A DNA stretch of 29,005 bases from Chromatiales bacterium (GCA_024762485.1 JANTHH010000005.1:1-29005); one strand, 5' to 3'. Counted from the first letter of the stretch, positions 1 through 9,580 are shown. Notes: a model not told the origin generated them from the sequence alone. Translations and numbers: made by a program.

Positions 1-275
1 GATGGCTCACGGTTGGGTACGGTGCCCTGGATCAGCTCGATGCCGCCGCCATAGAGCGCGAGCAGGAGCAGCGCTGTCCAGCGTGGGCGACGAGCCGGCC
101 AGGCCGCATCGGCCAGCCAGGCGAGGAGGACGAAGGTGGCGGCGTGGGCGAGCTTGTCGCTGCCGCCCGCCAGCGGCACCGGGCTGGGGGTCAGGGTGGC
201 CCAGGTGGTCAGGAGCAGCGCGATCGCCAGCAGCGCACGGAACAGTGGTGCCTGTGCCGGGGTGAACAGCTGCAC
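1..275 (-). CDS. VanZ-like membrane protein (C-terminus beyond window edge)
   Basis: This is the N-terminal 91 codons of a VanZ-family membrane protein; the rest lies left of the window. Reading starts at a GTG (275-273), 8 nt after the purD stop, because a TGA in the same frame lies just upstream. The translation has hydrophobic segments at about residues 11-28, 42-59 and 66-83. It carries the VanZ-type pattern: SDKLAHAATF near residue 39, then GGGIELIQ and an NRE motif near 76-90. VanZ in enterococci gives low-level teicoplanin resistance, but most bacterial homologues are small membrane proteins of unknown role, so no resistance should be inferred. The close spacing suggests co-transcription as the last visible gene of the purH-lpxA-purD unit. 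An ATG-initiated frame over the same bases is a shadow without family resemblance. Confidence 0.72.
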   Translation of the reverse strand, partial: MQLFTPAQAPLFRALLAIALLLTTWATLTPSPVPLAGGSDKLAHAATFVLLAWLADAAWPARRPRWTALLLLALYGGGIELIQGTVPNREP

Positions 276-283
276 GGCGCTGC

Positions 284-1573
<1,290 letters not shown>

Positions 1574-1596
1574 AGTGTTGCCTGCTGTTGGTGGTT

Positions 1597-2370
1597 TCAG
1601 CTGTGGGAGGCGAGCCCGCGCTGGCTGCCTTCGACGAATTGTACGATCTCCTGCACCGCCTCGTCGTCGACGCTGCGCAGTTGCGCGAGCGCCTCGGCCT
1701 GCTTCAGGCCGGACTTGTAGAGCACCTTGTAGGCGCGCTTGATGGCGCTGCGTGCCTGCGGCTCGAAGCCGTTGCGGCGCAGACCGATCACATTCAGCCC
1801 GACCACTTCGGCGCGCTGGCCGTTGGCCATGGTGAAGGGCGGCAGGTCCTGGGTGACCCCGCTGACGCCACCGACCATGACGTAGGCGCCGATGCGGCAG
1901 AACTGGTGCACCGCCACGTTGCCGGAAAGAAAGACATGGTGATCCAGCTCCACGTGGCCTCCGACCACGGCGCTGGGCGCGAGGATGTTGTGATCACCGA
2001 TCACGCAGTCATGGCCCAGATGGGAGAAGACCATCAGGTAGTTGTGGCTGCCGATCACGGTGCCGTGCCCGGTCTTCACGCCGCGGCTGATATTGACGTT
2101 TTCCTTGAAGTGGTTGTGATCGCCGATGGTCAGAGGCTTGCTCTTGTCCGGGGTGTAGCCGAGATCCTGCGGCTCGGCACCGAGGGTGGCGCCGTGACAG
2201 ACCCGATTGCCCGCGCCCATGCGGGTGGCGCCGTAGATGCGGACGTTGGAGTCGATGACGCAATCGGCGCCGATCACCGCCCCGGATTCGATGATGGAGA
2301 ACGGGCCGACGCTGACTGATTCGTGCAGCTCGGCGCCGTCCTCGATAATGGCGCTGGGATGGATGCCCAT
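1597..2370 (-). CDS. lpxA: LpxA-type acyl-ACP--UDP-N-acetylglucosamine O-acyltransferase, in a purine operon
   Basis: LpxA is a left-handed beta-helix trimer that moves a 3-hydroxyacyl chain from ACP to UDP-GlcNAc, the first step of lipid A synthesis. The 257 residues show hexapeptide repeats (for example MGIHPSAIIEDGAEL, then SVGPFSIIESGAVIG) and the helical C-terminal tail from about residue 190. Key residues match E. coli with an offset of five: H120 for catalytic His125 (in SHLGHDC), H139 for His144, H155 for His160 and G168 for Gly173. A glycine at the last site, the acyl-length ruler, is the E. coli state, which permits long (C14) chains. The gene sits between purH (21 nt) and purD (23 nt), far from any lpxD, fabZ or lpxB in view. 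It may be the only LpxA or a second paralogue with another substrate; the window cannot tell. Confidence 0.88.
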   Translation of the reverse strand: MGIHPSAIIEDGAELHESVSVGPFSIIESGAVIGADCVIDSNVRIYGATRMGAGNRVCHGATLGAEPQDLGYTPDKSKPLTIGDHNHFKENVNISRGVKTGHGTVIGSHNYLMVFSHLGHDCVIGDHNILAPSAVVGGHVELDHHVFLSGNVAVHQFCRIGAYVMVGGVSGVTQDLPPFTMANGQRAEVVGLNVIGLRRNGFEPQARSAIKRAYKVLYKSGLKQAEALAQLRSVDDEAVQEIVQFVEGSQRGLASHS

Positions 2371-2391
2371 GTCAGCAGGTGCTGACGCCGA

Positions 2392-3954
2392 TCAGTGGCG
2401 GAAATGGCGCATGCCGGTGAACACCATGGCCATGCCGTGTTCGTCGGCGGCGGCGATCACTTCCTCGTCGCGCATGGAGCCGCCCGGCTGGATCACCGCG
2501 GCGATGCCGGCCCCGGCGGCATTGTCGATGCCATCACGGAAGGGGAAGAAGGCATCAGAGGCCATCACCGAGCCTTTCACCTCAAGCCCGGCCTGCTCGG
2601 CCTTGATGGCGGCGATGCGTGCCGAGTTGACCCGGCTCATCTGTCCGGCACCGACGCCGATGGTCATGTTGTTGCTGCCATAGACGATGGCGTTGGACTT
2701 GACGAACTTGGCCACCCGCCAGGTGAACAGCAGGTCGCGCATCTCGTCCTCGGTGGGTTGCCGCTTGGACACCACCTTCAGCTCGTTGTACAGCGCCAGG
2801 TCCGCGCCCTGCACCAGCAGGCCGCCGTTGACGCGCTTGTAGTCGAGGCGGAAGCTGCCCTGGCCCTCCCAGGCGCCGCACGCCAGCAGGCGCACGTTCT
2901 TCTTCTCGGCGACGGCGGCAGCGGCCTCCTCGGAGACTGCAGGGGCGATGATCACCTCGACGAACTGGCGCTCGACGATGGCCCTGGCGGTGGCGCCATC
3001 CAGTTCCTGGTTGCAGGCGATGATGCCGCCGAAGGCCGATTCGGGATCGGTGCTGTAGGCCCGGTCATAGGCCTCCAGCAGTGATCCGCCTACCGCCACG
3101 CCACAGGGGTTGGCGTGCTTGACGATGACACAGGCCGGTCCCTCGTCGAACTGCTTGACGCATTCCAGCGCGGCATCGGTGTCGGCGATGTTGTTGAACG
3201 ACAGTTCCTTGCCCTGCAGCTGCTGGGCGGTGGCGACGCTGGCCTCGCCGCTGCTGTCCTCGACATAGAAGGCGGCCTTCTGATGCGGGTTCTCGCCGTA
3301 GCGCATGTCCTGCGCCAGGTTGAACTGCAGATTGAGTGCGGCGGGGAAGGTGGTGAGCTTGCCCTCCAGATCGAGTCCGCTGAGATAGTTGGAGATGGCG
3401 CCGTCGTAGGCAGCGGTGTGGGTGAAGGTCTTCACTGCCAGGCGGAAGCGGGTCTCCTGGCTCAGCCCGCCATCAGCCTCGGCCATCTCGGCGAGGATGC
3501 CGGGATAGTCGCTGGGGTCCACCACCACGGCCACATCCTTATAGTTCTTGGCCGCGGCGCGGATCATCGTCGGGCCACCGATGTCGATGTTCTCGATGGC
3601 GGTTTCCAGGTCGCAGTCCGGGCTGGCGACGGCCTGCTGGAAGGGGTAGAGATTGACCGCCACCAGATCGATGGGGCCGATGCCGTGCTCCTCCATCACC
3701 GCATCATCGACACCGCGGCGACCGAGAATGCCGCCGTGGATCTTCGGATGCAGGGTCTTCACCCGACCGTCCATCATCTCGGGAAACCCGGTGTAGTCAC
3801 TGACCTCCAGGACATTGATGTCGTGCTCGCGCAGCAGCTTGGCGGTACCGCCGGTGGAGAGGATCTCCACCCCGGCTGCCGCCAGGGCCTGGGCAAATTC
3901 GATGACGCCGGTCTTGTCGGAGACGCTGATCAGTGCGCGGGTGATGCTGGGCAT
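2392..3954 (-). CDS. purH: Bifunctional AICAR formyltransferase / IMP cyclohydrolase
   Basis: PurH performs the last two steps to IMP: formyl transfer from 10-formyl-tetrahydrofolate to AICAR, then ring closure. The 520-residue length is typical. Residues 1 to about 200 form the IMP cyclohydrolase (MGS-like) domain, with SDKTGVIEFA at 12-21, STGGTAKLL at 33-41 and KTLHPKIHGG at 66-75. The rest is the formyltransferase, with RYGENPHQKA at 218-227 and the catalytic K279-H280 pair in VKHANPCG. The start ATG has GAGG close upstream. The gene follows fis after a 54-nt gap that holds a perfect GC-rich hairpin, and is followed 21 nt later by the lpxA homologue. Confidence 0.97.
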   Translation of the reverse strand: MPSITRALISVSDKTGVIEFAQALAAAGVEILSTGGTAKLLREHDINVLEVSDYTGFPEMMDGRVKTLHPKIHGGILGRRGVDDAVMEEHGIGPIDLVAVNLYPFQQAVASPDCDLETAIENIDIGGPTMIRAAAKNYKDVAVVVDPSDYPGILAEMAEADGGLSQETRFRLAVKTFTHTAAYDGAISNYLSGLDLEGKLTTFPAALNLQFNLAQDMRYGENPHQKAAFYVEDSSGEASVATAQQLQGKELSFNNIADTDAALECVKQFDEGPACVIVKHANPCGVAVGGSLLEAYDRAYSTDPESAFGGIIACNQELDGATARAIVERQFVEVIIAPAVSEEAAAAVAEKKNVRLLACGAWEGQGSFRLDYKRVNGGLLVQGADLALYNELKVVSKRQPTEDEMRDLLFTWRVAKFVKSNAIVYGSNNMTIGVGAGQMSRVNSARIAAIKAEQAGLEVKGSVMASDAFFPFRDGIDNAAGAGIAAVIQPGGSMRDEEVIAAADEHGMAMVFTGMRHFRH

Positions 3955-3973
3955 GAGTGACCTCGTGTCTGAG

Positions 3974-3991
3974 GGGCGGTCGCGACCGCCC
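3974..3991 (-). terminator. GC-rich perfect hairpin between fis and purH
   Basis: GGGCGGTCGCGACCGCCC is an exact 18-nt palindrome in the fis-purH gap. In the minus-strand transcript it would form a very stable stem about 20 nt before the purH start codon. No U-tract follows, so it is a weak candidate as an intrinsic terminator. It could attenuate read-through from fis or protect the upstream mRNA from 3' decay, giving unequal fis and purH levels. Confidence 0.4.
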
Positions 3992-4008
3992 GCACGTTGG
4001 ATGGGAAT

Positions 4009-4308
4009 CTAGTCGATCTGGTAGCGCGCGAGTTTCTTGCGCAGGGTGCCGCGGCTGATGCCGAGCAGGGCGGCCGCCTTGGTCTGGTTGCCACGGGTAT
4101 TGGTCATCACGCTCTCGAACAGGGGGCGCTCGACCTCCTCCATCACCAGGGCGTAGAGATCATTGGTGCTGTAGCCGTCCATGTGGCTGAAGTAGCTGTC
4201 CAGCGCCTTGCTGACACAGTCGCTGAGTGATTCGTTCTGATGTTTCTTTGACACCGCAAATGCTCCGCTATGCTGGTTGTCCTGATGATGTGTGTCGTCC
4301 AGTGTCAT
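4009..4308 (-). CDS. fis: DNA-binding nucleoid protein Fis
   Basis: Fis is a small homodimeric DNA-bending protein that organises the nucleoid and activates rRNA and tRNA promoters during fast growth. The 99-residue product matches the usual 98. Its C-terminal helix-turn-helix (residues 73-99, GNQTKAAALLGISRGTLRKK) is close to the E. coli one, and PLFESVMTNTRGNQT precedes it. The ATG is chosen because it overlaps the dusB stop by 4 nt (ATGA), the classic dusB-fis coupling. A longer open frame upstream is only read-through over dusB. The N-terminal 25 residues are histidine/asparagine-rich and differ from enteric Fis. Confidence 0.95.
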   Translation of the reverse strand: MTLDDTHHQDNQHSGAFAVSKKHQNESLSDCVSKALDSYFSHMDGYSTNDLYALVMEEVERPLFESVMTNTRGNQTKAAALLGISRGTLRKKLARYQID

Positions 4309-5291
4309 GCCGCCATCTCCCCCGTTGATTCGAGACTGCTGAAGTATTGTTTGATCAGTCTCGTCTGTTCCTTTGTGTTTTCGGCCCGGTTCACCTGCTG
4401 GCGAAAGCCGGCGCTGTCCGGCTGGCTGCGGCTGTACCAGGCGATATGCTTGCGTGCCACCCTGACCCCGTGGACGGGGCCGTAGAAGCTGTAAAGCTGG
4501 TCGAGGTGTTCGAGCAACAGCTCGCACACCCAGCCCGGACCGGGTGCGGGTAGGTGCTGCCCGGTACTCAGGTAATGGTCGATCTCGCGGAAGATCCAGG
4601 GCCGACCCTGGGCGGCGCGGCCGATGAGCAGGCCGTCGGCGCCGGTGTGTGCGAGCACTGCGGCGGCCTTGCGCGGCGAGTCGATGTCGCCGTTGGCAAG
4701 TACCGGGATACGCACCTGGCGCTTGATGTCGGCGATGGTGTCGTACTCGGCCTGGCCGGTGAACCGGTCGGCCCGGGTGCGGCCGTGCACGGCGATGGCC
4801 TGGATGCCGGCCTGTTCGGCGATGCGGGCGATGGCCGGGCCGTTGCGATTGTCACGATCCCAGCCGGTACGGATCTTCAGCGTTACCGGGACCTCGACGG
4901 CATTCACCACGGCGTCGAGGATACGGCCAACCAGCGACTCGTCCTGCATCAGGGCCGAGCCGGCCGCGGTCTTGCAGACCTTCTTCGCCGGGCAGCCCAT
5001 GTTGATGTCGATGATCTGGGCGCCATGCCCCACGTTGGCACGTGCCGCGGCTGCCAGCCGGGCCGGGTCGGCACCGACGATCTGCACCGAGATCGGGCCC
5101 GTCTCGCCCCGGTGGTCGAGCCGGCGCACGGTCTTGCGGCTGCCCCACAGACTGGCGTCGGCGGTCACCATCTCGGACACGGCAAGGCCGGCACCGAGCC
5201 GGCGGCAGAGCTGCCGAAAGGGCCGGTCTGTGACCCCGGCCATGGGGGCCAGTATCAGTCGGTTCGCCAGTTTGTACGGGCCTATCTGCAT
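4305..5291 (-). CDS. dusB: tRNA-dihydrouridine synthase B
   Basis: DusB is an FMN- and NADPH-dependent enzyme that reduces a D-loop uridine of tRNA to dihydrouridine (U17 in E. coli). The 328-residue protein has the TIM-barrel start LILAPMAGVTDRPFR (12-26), the catalytic cysteine C100 in DINMGCPAKKV, the FMN-site lysine K139 in LKIRTGW, HGRTR further on, and GRAAQGRPWIF near the end of the barrel. A helical tRNA-binding tail follows. It is the first gene of a dusB-fis pair and carries the candidate promoter upstream. No strong Shine-Dalgarno precedes the ATG, so translation may start inefficiently, as is usual for dusB. Confidence 0.95.
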   Translation of the reverse strand: MQIGPYKLANRLILAPMAGVTDRPFRQLCRRLGAGLAVSEMVTADASLWGSRKTVRRLDHRGETGPISVQIVGADPARLAAAARANVGHGAQIIDINMGCPAKKVCKTAAGSALMQDESLVGRILDAVVNAVEVPVTLKIRTGWDRDNRNGPAIARIAEQAGIQAIAVHGRTRADRFTGQAEYDTIADIKRQVRIPVLANGDIDSPRKAAAVLAHTGADGLLIGRAAQGRPWIFREIDHYLSTGQHLPAPGPGWVCELLLEHLDQLYSFYGPVHGVRVARKHIAWYSRSQPDSAGFRQQVNRAENTKEQTRLIKQYFSSLESTGEMAA

Positions 5292-5338
5292 GGCTTTTAT
5301 TATGTCGGCGCGTGGTTGCAGGAGCGAGCAGGCGGGTC

Positions 5339-5366
5339 ATGTTACGCGGAAATGACAACCGCGCAA
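5339..5366 (-). promoter_or_regulatory. Candidate dusB-fis promoter
   Basis: Read on the minus strand, TTGCGC (5366-5361) and TAACAT (5344-5339) are 16 nt apart and resemble sigma70 -35 and -10 boxes. An AT-rich stretch (AATAAATAAACA) lies just upstream of the -35 and could act as an UP element. The bases after the -10 (GACCCGCC) are a GC-rich discriminator, typical of promoters under stringent control, as for E. coli fis. The predicted start lies about 40 nt before dusB. This is by inspection only. Confidence 0.5.
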
Positions 5367-5400
5367 GTGTTTATTTATTGAACAGTTCGAGGGGGTTTTG

Positions 5401-6351
5401 TTACAGCCACTGGAGGCGAAAACCACTGGATTCAAGGCCAGGATTGGCGAACGTGAGATCGATAGTGATCACTTCCTTCGGCGGTATCAGCAGGTCCCGG
5501 GTCTGCGCCGGGAAAAGGTAGTCCCGGGGGTGCAGGCGCCGCTGTGCGACGGTCTTGCCGGTCTTGTCCAGCAGTTCGATCTGCAGGTCGGGCAGGGGTT
5601 GGGCGAAGTCGGCGGTGTTGCGTGCACGCAGCTTCAGACGCATGGGTGATGTCGCATCCGCGGGGGTTGTCAGCCGGCGTTCGAGGATGGTGAAGCGCGT
5701 GGGATCGCGCAGTGGCGGCAGCTCGCAACCGAGCCATTCGCAGGCCTGTACGGCGAGCCGGTGAAAGCGGGGCTGCTGCAGCAGGGTGTCGCGCTGCAGC
5801 CACAGCCATTGGCTGATGGCGGTAAATGTCAGTAGCAGGGCGAGGATGCCGTAGAGCAGGCGGTGGGCTGGCCGTGGCTTGCGGGTACCGAGGTCGAGGA
5901 TGGCGTCGGCCTCCTGGTCGTCCGGCGTCTGTTCATCGGTCACTGTGGTCAGTTCTGTGGCGAGATCGCCGTGGTCATGGGGGTCCGGGAGCCGGTCGTC
6001 GTCGAGTGCCAGGTCATCGAAGGCGAGGGAGGGGATGGTGGACTCGTCGACGGATTCGCTGAACAGCGTGCTGGCGGGTTCGCTGAAGAGCTCGTCGGCC
6101 GGCTCCGAGGGGCGGAGGATGCTGCGGAACTCGCTTGCCAGCTCGTCGGGTTCGAGACTCTCCTCGTTGATCGGCTGGTCGGTTTCATCGGGGCGGGCTG
6201 CCTCGGCCCGCGGCCCCGGCTGGTCGCCGGCGGCCTTGAAGGCATCGAAGACCTCGCTGCAGCGGTAGCAGCGCACCTGGCCCCCGGCCTTCTTCAGTTC
6301 GACTTCATCGATGCGGTAGAGGGTGCCGCAGTTGGGGCAACGGGTATGCAT
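5401..6351 (-). CDS. Zinc-ribbon DUF3426 single-pass membrane protein
   Basis: The protein begins with an MJ0042-type zinc ribbon: C5-x2-C8 and C28-x2-C31, in TRCPNCGTLYRIDE and RCYRCSEVF. Residues 40-160 are an acidic, low-complexity linker rich in E, D, P and S. One membrane helix spans about 165-185 (LLYGILALLLTFTAISQWLW). The C-terminal 130 residues are a DUF3426 domain, predicted periplasmic, ending in NPGLESSGFRLQWL. The function of the family is unknown. Its place between prmA (4-nt gap) and dusB is conserved across gammaproteobacteria. The topology suggests a cytoplasmic zinc ribbon with an outward domain. Confidence 0.85.
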   Translation of the reverse strand: MHTRCPNCGTLYRIDEVELKKAGGQVRCYRCSEVFDAFKAAGDQPGPRAEAARPDETDQPINEESLEPDELASEFRSILRPSEPADELFSEPASTLFSESVDESTIPSLAFDDLALDDDRLPDPHDHGDLATELTTVTDEQTPDDQEADAILDLGTRKPRPAHRLLYGILALLLTFTAISQWLWLQRDTLLQQPRFHRLAVQACEWLGCELPPLRDPTRFTILERRLTTPADATSPMRLKLRARNTADFAQPLPDLQIELLDKTGKTVAQRRLHPRDYLFPAQTRDLLIPPKEVITIDLTFANPGLESSGFRLQWL

Positions 6352-6354
6352 GGG

Positions 6355-7236
6355 TCATGGTCTTCGCTGGCCGTCCAGACGGGCCCATCCATCCTGCAGC
6401 ACCACCGGGGCGAAGTCCAGATGGCGGCGATAGGCCTCGAGGACATCCGCTGCCTGGGGCTCGAGGATGCCTGACATCACCAGCGCACCGGCTTGTCCGA
6501 CCAGTGGATCGATCCGGGGTGCCAGATCGATCAGGACGTTGGCGAGGATGTTGGCCAGCACCACGTCGGCGGCCGGCGGCAGGGGGGCGTCGCTGCCCTG
6601 GACGCTGAGTCGGTCGGCGACCCCGTTCTGCTCGGCATTCGAGCGTGTGGCCAGCAGTGCCTGGGGATCGTGGTCGATGGCAATCACATGCGCTGCGCCG
6701 AGCTTGAGCGCGGCGACACCGAGCACCCCGGAGCCGCAGCCGAAGTCGATCACCGTCCGGCCGGCGAGGTCGGCGGCGTCCAGCCATTGCAGGCACAGCG
6801 CGGTGGTTGGATGGGTGCCGGTGCCGAAGGCCAGTCCGGGGTCCAGGTTGACCACCACGGCATCCGCGGCCTCGACGCTCATGCCGGTGGGGCAGATCCA
6901 CAGCCGCTGGCCGAATCGCATGGGCCGGAAGTTGTCCAGCCAGGCCCGCTCCCAGGCACGGTCTTCGAGTATTTCCAGGGTGAGCCGTCGGCTGGTCTCG
7001 GCGTTGAGCGCCTGGTTGATGGCCATGCGCAGGCGGTCGGCGTCGGTGGCGCCGTCGAACAGGGCGCTGACACGGGTCGCGCGCCACAACGGGGTTTCAC
7101 CGGGGCCTGGTTCGAGCATGGGCTCGTCTGCCGCATCCTCCAGGGTCACCGAGAGGGCACCGAGCTCCTCGAACAACAACTCGGCGAGTGGCACCTGTGC
7201 CTTGTCAACGATGAGATGGGTCTGCAGCCAGGACAT
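6355..7236 (-). CDS. prmA: Ribosomal protein L11 methyltransferase
   Basis: PrmA methylates the N-terminus and lysines of ribosomal protein L11 using S-adenosylmethionine. I start it at the ATG giving MSWLQTHLIV, which yields 293 residues, the same as E. coli PrmA; a longer frame runs back into accC and has no family match. Residues 1-110 are the L11-recognising N-domain. The methyltransferase domain shows LDPGLAFGTGTHPTT (131-145), the SAM-binding DFGCGSGVLGVAA (164-176) and NILANVL near 226. It follows accC after 31 nt and precedes the DUF3426 gene by 3 nt, so the three are probably one transcript. Confidence 0.96.
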   Translation of the reverse strand: MSWLQTHLIVDKAQVPLAELLFEELGALSVTLEDAADEPMLEPGPGETPLWRATRVSALFDGATDADRLRMAINQALNAETSRRLTLEILEDRAWERAWLDNFRPMRFGQRLWICPTGMSVEAADAVVVNLDPGLAFGTGTHPTTALCLQWLDAADLAGRTVIDFGCGSGVLGVAALKLGAAHVIAIDHDPQALLATRSNAEQNGVADRLSVQGSDAPLPPAADVVLANILANVLIDLAPRIDPLVGQAGALVMSGILEPQAADVLEAYRRHLDFAPVVLQDGWARLDGQRRP

Positions 7237-7267
7237 GGTATGGGGGCGGGGTATTCCCAGCGCCGTC

Positions 7268-8608
7268 TCAGAGGCCGAGCATCTTTTCCAGGTAGTGGAT
7301 ATTCGCGCCACTGTCGGCGAAATGGGTGTCGCGCATGATCCGCTCTTGGAGCGGGATGTTGGTCTTGATGCCATCGATCACCATCTCGGACAGTGCCGTG
7401 CGCATGCGTGCGATGGCACTGGCGCGGTCCTCGCCATGGGTGATCAGCTTGCCGATCATCGAGTCGTAATGGGGCGGCACCCGATAGCCGTTGTAGAGAT
7501 GGGTGTCGACGCGCACGCCGGGGCCACCGGGGATGTGCAGCTGGGTGATATCGCCGGGACTGGGCATGAAGTTGTCCGGATCTTCGGCATTGATGCGGCA
7601 CTCTATCGCATGGCCGCGCAGCTGGATGTCGTCCTGCTGGTAGCTGAGTGCTTCGCCGGCGGCGATACGGATCTGTTCCTTGACGATATCGACGCCGGTG
7701 ACCATCTCGCTGACCGGGTGCTCGACCTGGACGCGGGTATTCATCTCGATGAAATAGAATTCGCCGTTTTCGTAGAGGAATTCGAAGGTCCCGACACCAC
7801 GGTAGCCGATCTCGCGGCAGGCGGCGGCACAGCGCCCGCCGATGCGCTCGCGTTGTTCCTCGGTGATGCCGGGGGCCGGGGCCTCCTCCACCACCTTCTG
7901 GTGGCGGCGCTGCATGGAGCAGTCGCGCTCACCCAGGTGGATGGCGTTGCCGTGGGTGTCGGCGAGTACCTGGAACTCGACGTGGCGGGGATTCTCGAGA
8001 AATTTCTCCATGTACACCACCGGGTTGCCGAATGCGGCCCCGGCCTCGGCCTGGGTCAGCGAAATGGCATTGAGCAGGGCGGCTTCGGAGTGCACCACGC
8101 GCATGCCGCGGCCGCCGCCGCCACCGGCGGCCTTGATGATCACCGGGTAGCCTATCTCGCGGCCCAGACGGAGGGTGCGCTCGTCGTCTTCGTCCAGCGG
8201 CCCGTTGGAACCGGGTACCGTCGGCACACCGGCGGACTTCATGGCCTCGATGGCGGTGATCTTGTCACCCATCATGCGGATGGTGTCCGCCCTGGGGCCG
8301 ATGAAGATAAAGCCGGAGTCTTCGACCCGTTCGGCGAAGTCGGCGTTTTCCGAGAGAAAGCCGTAGCCGGGGTGGATGGCGGTGGCATCGGTCACCTCGG
8401 CCGCGGCAATCAGTGCCGGTACGTTGAGATAGCTCAGCGTCGAGGCGGCGGGGCCGATGCAGACCGACTCGTCCGCGAGGCGCACGTGCTTGAGGTCGCG
8501 GTCGGCGTCGGAGTGCACCGCCACGGTCTTGATGCCCATCTCGCGGCAGGCGCGGAGGATACGCAGGGCGATCTCGCCCCGGTTGGCGATGACGATCTTC
8601 TCGATCAT
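7268..8608 (-). CDS. accC: Acetyl-CoA carboxylase, biotin carboxylase subunit
   Basis: AccC carboxylates the biotin on AccB using ATP and bicarbonate, the first half-reaction of acetyl-CoA carboxylase and the committed step of fatty-acid synthesis. The ATG giving MIEKIVIANRGEIALRI yields 446 residues; E. coli has 449. Visible sites are the ATP-grasp glycine loop AAGGGGGRGMR (160-170), K238 in RRHQKVVEEAP, and E288, N290 and R292 in EMNTRVQVEHPVSE, with the same numbers as E. coli. A longer frame upstream runs back into accB and is not the gene. accB-accC spacing is 41 nt, the normal co-transcribed arrangement. Confidence 0.97.
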   Translation of the reverse strand: MIEKIVIANRGEIALRILRACREMGIKTVAVHSDADRDLKHVRLADESVCIGPAASTLSYLNVPALIAAAEVTDATAIHPGYGFLSENADFAERVEDSGFIFIGPRADTIRMMGDKITAIEAMKSAGVPTVPGSNGPLDEDDERTLRLGREIGYPVIIKAAGGGGGRGMRVVHSEAALLNAISLTQAEAGAAFGNPVVYMEKFLENPRHVEFQVLADTHGNAIHLGERDCSMQRRHQKVVEEAPAPGITEEQRERIGGRCAAACREIGYRGVGTFEFLYENGEFYFIEMNTRVQVEHPVSEMVTGVDIVKEQIRIAAGEALSYQQDDIQLRGHAIECRINAEDPDNFMPSPGDITQLHIPGGPGVRVDTHLYNGYRVPPHYDSMIGKLITHGEDRASAIARMRTALSEMVIDGIKTNIPLQERIMRDTHFADSGANIHYLEKMLGL

Positions 8609-8649
8609 GGCAGTCTTGTTCGCAGGTTGTGTTGACGCAAGTGAGCGGC

Positions 8650-9102
8650 TCAGCCGATCACGAAGAGGGGCTGGTTGAATTCGACCGGCTGGCCATTCTC
8701 CACCAGGATCTTTTTCACCGTGCCGGCCTTGTCGGACTCGATCTGGTTGAGGATCTTCATGGCCTCGATGATGCACAGGGTGTCACCGACAGCGACCGAC
8801 TGGCCCTCCTCCACAAAGGGGGATGCACCCGGCGAGGGCGCGCGGTAGAAGGTCCCGACCATGGGCGAGCGGATCACATGGCCTTCGAGCTCGGGCTCGG
8901 CGGGTGCGGTGTCGGTCTGGGCCGGCGCTGCAGCTGGTGCGGGTGCAGCCGGGGCCGATGCGGCGAGCGGGGCGGCCATCATCGGAACGGTGGAACTGTT
9001 GCGGCTGATGCGCACCGATTCCTCGCCCTCGTGGATCTCGATCTCGGCGACGTCGGATTCTTCCAGCAGCTCGATGAGTTTTTTGACTTTGCGGATGTCC
9101 AT
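8650..9102 (-). CDS. accB: Biotin carboxyl carrier protein of acetyl-CoA carboxylase
   Basis: AccB carries biotin between the carboxylase AccC and the carboxyltransferase AccAD. Starting at MDIRKVKKLIELL gives 150 residues. The N-terminal 35 residues match the usual dimerising helix and strand. Residues 40-72 are an Ala/Pro-rich linker. The biotinyl domain has the 'thumb' (YRAPSPGASPF, 86-96) found in bacterial AccB but not in most biotin carriers, and the biotinylated lysine K116 in EAMKILN. It lies 31 nt downstream of aroQ. AccB is also a translational or transcriptional autoregulator in some bacteria; nothing in this sequence tests that. Confidence 0.96.
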   Translation of the reverse strand: MDIRKVKKLIELLEESDVAEIEIHEGEESVRISRNSSTVPMMAAPLAASAPAAPAPAAAPAQTDTAPAEPELEGHVIRSPMVGTFYRAPSPGASPFVEEGQSVAVGDTLCIIEAMKILNQIESDKAGTVKKILVENGQPVEFNQPLFVIG

Positions 9103-9133
9103 GAAGCTTGGCCTCGGATAATGCGTGATGGAT

Positions 9134-9580
9134 CTATGTGGATGCGCCAATGCGACGGATCGCTGCCTGCAGGGCGAATTCGTAACCCTGGGCGCCGAGT
9201 CCGCTGATCACCCCGAGCGCCTTGTCGGACAGGTAGGAGTGGTGGCGGAAGGGTTCGCGGGCATACACGTTGGAAAGGTGTACCTCGATGAACGGGATGT
9301 CCACGCCGAGCAGGGCATCGCGCAGGGCGATACTGGTGTGGGTGAGTGCCGCCGGGTTGATGATGATGAACTCGATGTCCTGTCCAGCGGCCTGGTGGAT
9401 GCGTTCGATCAGCTGATGTTCGGCATTGCTCTGGAAGTGGCTGAGCCGGTGCCCCGCTGTATCGGCCAGATCGCTGAGGTGCCGTTCGATGGCGTCGAGG
9501 GTGTCCGCCCCGTAGTGCGCCGGCTCACGGCTGCCGAGCAGGTTCAGGTTGGGGCCATTGAGAAGCAGGATGTGGGCCAT
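9134..9580 (-). CDS. aroQ: Type II 3-dehydroquinate dehydratase
   Basis: AroQ dehydrates 3-dehydroquinate to 3-dehydroshikimate in the shikimate pathway by the trans-elimination (type II) route and forms dodecamers. The 148-residue product from MAHILLLNGPNLNLLG is of standard length. Visible sites are N12 in the NGPNLNLLG loop, Y23 (catalytic) in the lid REPAHYG, FQSN at 49-52, N75 in IINPAALTHTS, and H101 in IEVHLSNVYARE. An aroQ-accB-accC order is widespread in proteobacteria. The ATG has no clear Shine-Dalgarno; the strong GGAGG in the leader lies about 60 nt upstream (see findings). Confidence 0.95.
   Translation of the reverse strand: MAHILLLNGPNLNLLGSREPAHYGADTLDAIERHLSDLADTAGHRLSHFQSNAEHQLIERIHQAAGQDIEFIIINPAALTHTSIALRDALLGVDIPFIEVHLSNVYAREPFRHHSYLSDKALGVISGLGAQGYEFALQAAIRRIGAST

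Noticed and set aside
1..275. VanZ-like gene as a glycopeptide-resistance gene
   Set aside because: Gram-negative VanZ-family proteins are common membrane proteins with no link to vancomycin resistance, and no van genes are nearby.
6467..8635. 722-codon open frame on the plus strand, antisense to prmA and accC
   Set aside because: High GC leaves few stop codons in this frame; its product is low-complexity with no family pattern, and the two genes beneath it are certain.
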